In this document: positions 61,981-64,000 of the stretch, piece by piece | Numbering within the stretch: position 1 is the first letter of the stretch | How the letters are laid out: every line of letters starts with the position of its first letter | DNA from: RYN-230 sp963770535 | Lineage (GTDB): Bacteria > Actinomycetota > Actinomycetes > Streptosporangiales > Streptosporangiaceae | Length of the DNA: 64,000 nucleotides | Assembly: GCA_963770535.1 (NCBI GenBank) | Contig: CAVYPZ010000003.1 | Location: forward strand, 2,480,001-2,544,000 | Reading direction: 5' to 3' | The notes under the pieces: generated by a model | What the model saw: only the letters and a program-made list of their open reading frames with translations | Database searches by the model: none | Told to the model about the DNA's origin: nothing | Translations under genes and position numbers: made by a program

Positions 61981-62792
61981 ACTGGTTCAGGTACTGGCGG
62001 TCAGCGGACGAGCCGCTCGAAGCCATGCATGCCCACTTCCGGGAGCACGTGTACCACCGGCACAGTCACGACACTTACTCGTTCGGCGTCACCGAATCCG
62101 GTGCCCAGTCCTTCACGTGCCGCGGCGCCGCGCACACAAGCGCGGCCGGGATGGTGATGGTCTTCAATCCCGATGACCCGCATGACGGCCGCGCCGCCAC
62201 CGGCCAGGGGTTCAGCTACCGGATGATCCACGTCGGCCCGGACCTCGTCGCCGATGTGCTGGCGGACATCGGCGGCCGCCCCGCCGGGTGGCCGCTGTTC
62301 GCCGCGCCCGTCCTGGCGGACCCCGGTCTCGCCACGGCGCTGCGGCGACTGCATGACGCGCTGACCGGCCCCGCTACCCCGCTAGAGCGGGACGAGCGGC
62401 TGACCACGGCGCTCAGCCGGGCGGCACGGGCGGCGGGACGGCCGCCCGGCCGGGGCCGGGCCGGCGCGGCCGAGACCCAGCGCATCGCCCGGCAGGTCCG
62501 CGACCTGCTCGACGGGAACTATGCCGCGCCGGTCTCCGGCGCCGACCTGGCTGCTGCCGCCGGGTGCAGCCGCTACGCCGCGTACCGGGCCTTCCGGTCA
62601 TTCGCCGGGCTGGCGCCCGGCGAATACCAGCGCCAGCTGCGGCTGCGCGCGGCCCGGCAGGCGCTGGCCCGCGGCACGCCGCCCGGCCAGGCCGCGGCCG
62701 ACGCGGGGTTCGCCGACCAGGCTCACCTGACCCGCTGGTTCCGACGCTGCTACGGGATCACTCCCGCGGCCTACGCCCGCGCCGCCCGCTAG
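61971..62792 (+). CDS. AraC family transcriptional regulator
   Basis: 273 aa. N-terminal cupin-type sensor (HVYHRHSHDTYSFGVTESG, FNPDDPHDGRAAT) and two C-terminal AraC helix-turn-helix motifs (VSGADLAAAAGCSRYAAYRAF, GQAAADAGFADQAHLTRWFRR, YGITPAAYARA). GTG 61971 gives the usual SGDWFRYWRS start. The ribosome site would be in the G-rich repeat. The target is unknown. Confidence 0.9.
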   Translation: MSGDWFRYWRSADEPLEAMHAHFREHVYHRHSHDTYSFGVTESGAQSFTCRGAAHTSAAGMVMVFNPDDPHDGRAATGQGFSYRMIHVGPDLVADVLADIGGRPAGWPLFAAPVLADPGLATALRRLHDALTGPATPLERDERLTTALSRAARAAGRPPGRGRAGAAETQRIARQVRDLLDGNYAAPVSGADLAAAAGCSRYAAYRAFRSFAGLAPGEYQRQLRLRAARQALARGTPPGQAAADAGFADQAHLTRWFRRCYGITPAAYARAAR

Positions 62793-62889
62793 CCGGATCC
62801 CGCCGCCCGGGCAGCCGCCCTGCGCCTGACCCCGGCCAGCGGTACCGCGCTCATGCCGCCGGGACGGAGGGGGCGGCGCGGCCGGATCG

Positions 62890-64000
62890 CTAGGAACGGG
62901 CGGGGCGGGCCAGGTTGTAGACCGTGACGCCACCCACGGTCTGCTTGGTGAAGTGCGCTTCCACCCAGGAGGTGATCCGCGCCGCGTCCCCCGAGCCGCC
63001 GCCGAAGGTATGGCCGTTCGCGCCGATGAAGTAGTGCACCTCATGGGCGGCCACCATCTTCCTGAACTGCGCCAGGGTGGGTGCCTGGTCGGTGCCGTTG
63101 AACCCGCCGATGGCCATGATGGGCTCGCCGCTGGCCAGCTGGAACGGGGCCGCGCTCTCGGCGCCCACGGTGGCCGCGGCCCAGCGGTACCCGGCGGCCC
63201 CGCTGGTCAGCAGCTTCGTGATGGCGCTGGAGACCTGGGTGCTGCCGCCCAGGCCGCCGCCGCTGCCACCGCCCCGGCCGCCCGGGAACGGCCCTGACCG
63301 CCCGGATGTGCCGCCAGGGACGCTGGTGCTCCCGGACGGGCGGCCGCCGGGTGCGCCGGCCGTGCTCCCCGCTACCCCGGAGGATCCGGGTGCCCTGGCC
63401 CCGGGCCGCCCGGTGCCGCCCCGGGCCGTGCCGCCTGCGGCCGTGCCGCCTGCGGCCGTGCCGCCCGTGGCCGTGCCTCCCGGAGTTGTCCCGCCCCGGG
63501 TGGTGCCGCCGGGGCCGCCGGAACCAGCGCCCGGCTGGCCGCCGCCGAACCCGCCGCCGAAACCGCCACTGGGCCCGCCACCCGGGCCGCCGGCAGAGGT
63601 GACGGACGGCCCGGCGGTGGGGAGGGCACCGGTGTGCGCGGTGGTCACCGTGTCGATGCTGTAGGCCAGCGGCCCGGCCAGCCCGGCCACCAGCGCCAGC
63701 GGGGCCACCGATAGCAGCATGGCCCGGCCGCTGAGCCAGCGCCCGGCGGCCACGGCCGCCGCCGCGGCCAGCCCGCAGGCCAGGATCACCGGCCGCAGCC
63801 AGGGCAGCCAGCCCGCCGAGCGGCCGAGCAGCACGTAAGCCCACCACGCGGTCACGACCAGGCCCGCGGCCAGCACGGCGCGGGCAGCACGGGCCCGCCC
63901 GGCGGCCGTGTCGCGCCGCGAACGCCAGAGCGCGACCGCGCCGATGCCGGTCAGCGCGCCGATCGCGGGGGCCAGCGCCACCGTGTAGTAGGGGTGGATG
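62890..64000 (-). CDS. ArnT-like glycosyltransferase, C-terminal part (runs off the window)
   Basis: At least 370 residues; the N-terminus lies beyond 64000. The visible part starts HPYYTVALAPAIGALTGIGA, followed by helices (AVLAAGLVVTAWWAYVLLG, VILACGLAAAAAVAAG, LLSVAPLALVAGLAGPLAYS) of a GT39/ArnT-type mannosyltransferase-like protein, then a ~140-residue Gly/Thr/Pro-rich linker with TAAGGTAAGGTA-like repeats, and a ~110-residue soluble C-terminal domain (YRWAAATVGAESAAPFQLAS, PIMAIGGFNGTDQAPTL). Uses a polyprenyl-phosphate sugar to modify envelope acceptors, by family. Confidence 0.83.
   Translation of the reverse strand, partial: IHPYYTVALAPAIGALTGIGAVALWRSRRDTAAGRARAARAVLAAGLVVTAWWAYVLLGRSAGWLPWLRPVILACGLAAAAAVAAGRWLSGRAMLLSVAPLALVAGLAGPLAYSIDTVTTAHTGALPTAGPSVTSAGGPGGGPSGGFGGGFGGGQPGAGSGGPGGTTRGGTTPGGTATGGTAAGGTAAGGTARGGTGRPGARAPGSSGVAGSTAGAPGGRPSGSTSVPGGTSGRSGPFPGGRGGGSGGGLGGSTQVSSAITKLLTSGAAGYRWAAATVGAESAAPFQLASGEPIMAIGGFNGTDQAPTLAQFRKMVAAHEVHYFIGANGHTFGGGSGDAARITSWVEAHFTKQTVGGVTVYNLARPARS

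Overview
The window is chromosomal DNA from a very GC-rich actinomycete. GTG starts are frequent, many genes are leaderless or have weak ribosome sites, and the gene content is typically actinobacterial: an FHA-domain ABC exporter, a Ser/Thr kinase with a beta-propeller, a lysyl-PG-synthase-type membrane protein, an LmeA/DUF2993 protein, a G1 glutamic peptidase and many TetR/SDR pairs. A Streptosporangiales-like genome is a reasonable guess, but only the phylum is well supported. I see no rRNA, tRNA, CRISPR array or origin.

Layout. 0.1-10.6 kb: an acetyltransferase, an SDR, an Otr(A)/TetM-type ribosomal protection GTPase, a TetR/SDR pair with three operator-like palindromes, a DUF2127 membrane protein, a TetR next to a gamma-carbonic anhydrase, and another SDR/TetR pair. 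11.35-15.16 kb: a compact Tn7-like element with 27-bp inverted ends starting TGTA, a perfect 5-bp target duplication (CCAGC), reiterated TGTCRTYT end sites and a TnsA-type endonuclease gene at its right end. Its cargo is a TetR, a SAM methyltransferase and an MFS exporter; no tnsB, tnsC or tnsD is present. It split a GNAT acetyltransferase gene whose halves can be rejoined in frame. 15.6-25.9 kb: a 995-aa repeat membrane protein, RNase Z, 6-phosphogluconate dehydrogenase, glucose-6-phosphate isomerase, a hydrolase, DUF2237, a DUF4232 lipoprotein, an NRDE protein, a 34-aa membrane peptide and a GNAT enzyme.

26.4-38.3 kb: an acyltransferase-3/SGNH fusion, an ABC-2 exporter, DUF2461, methylglyoxal synthase, DinB, a geranylgeranyl-reductase-type flavoprotein, a lytic transglycosylase with a long structured upstream region, a Mug-type DNA glycosylase and an HxlR/MFS pair. 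38.5-43.5 kb: a potassium-type block with a short KdpD-like kinase, a KdpE-like regulator and a KimA-type APC transporter carrying a C-terminal OB-fold. 43.6-60.2 kb: an envelope and signalling block with LmeA, a Ser/Thr kinase relic, an Rv1747-like FHA ABC exporter, a flippase-like protein with an internal kinase-like segment, an FtsX-type permease with two ATPases, a G1 peptidase, a lactonase-type MBL enzyme and a kinase/beta-propeller protein. 60.3-64.0 kb: DUF2000, an AbiEi/DUF559-type protein, an AraC regulator behind a G-rich repeat, and the C-terminal part of an ArnT-type glycosyltransferase that runs off the right edge.

At least ten otherwise well-conserved genes (including pgi, gnd and the MFS, acyltransferase, ABC, flavoprotein, MBL and kinase genes) carry small frame-breaking indels. 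This pattern is more like a draft or metagenome assembly with indel errors than widespread gene decay. The GNAT gene around the transposon and the 44.6-kb kinase fragment, in contrast, look like genuine relics.
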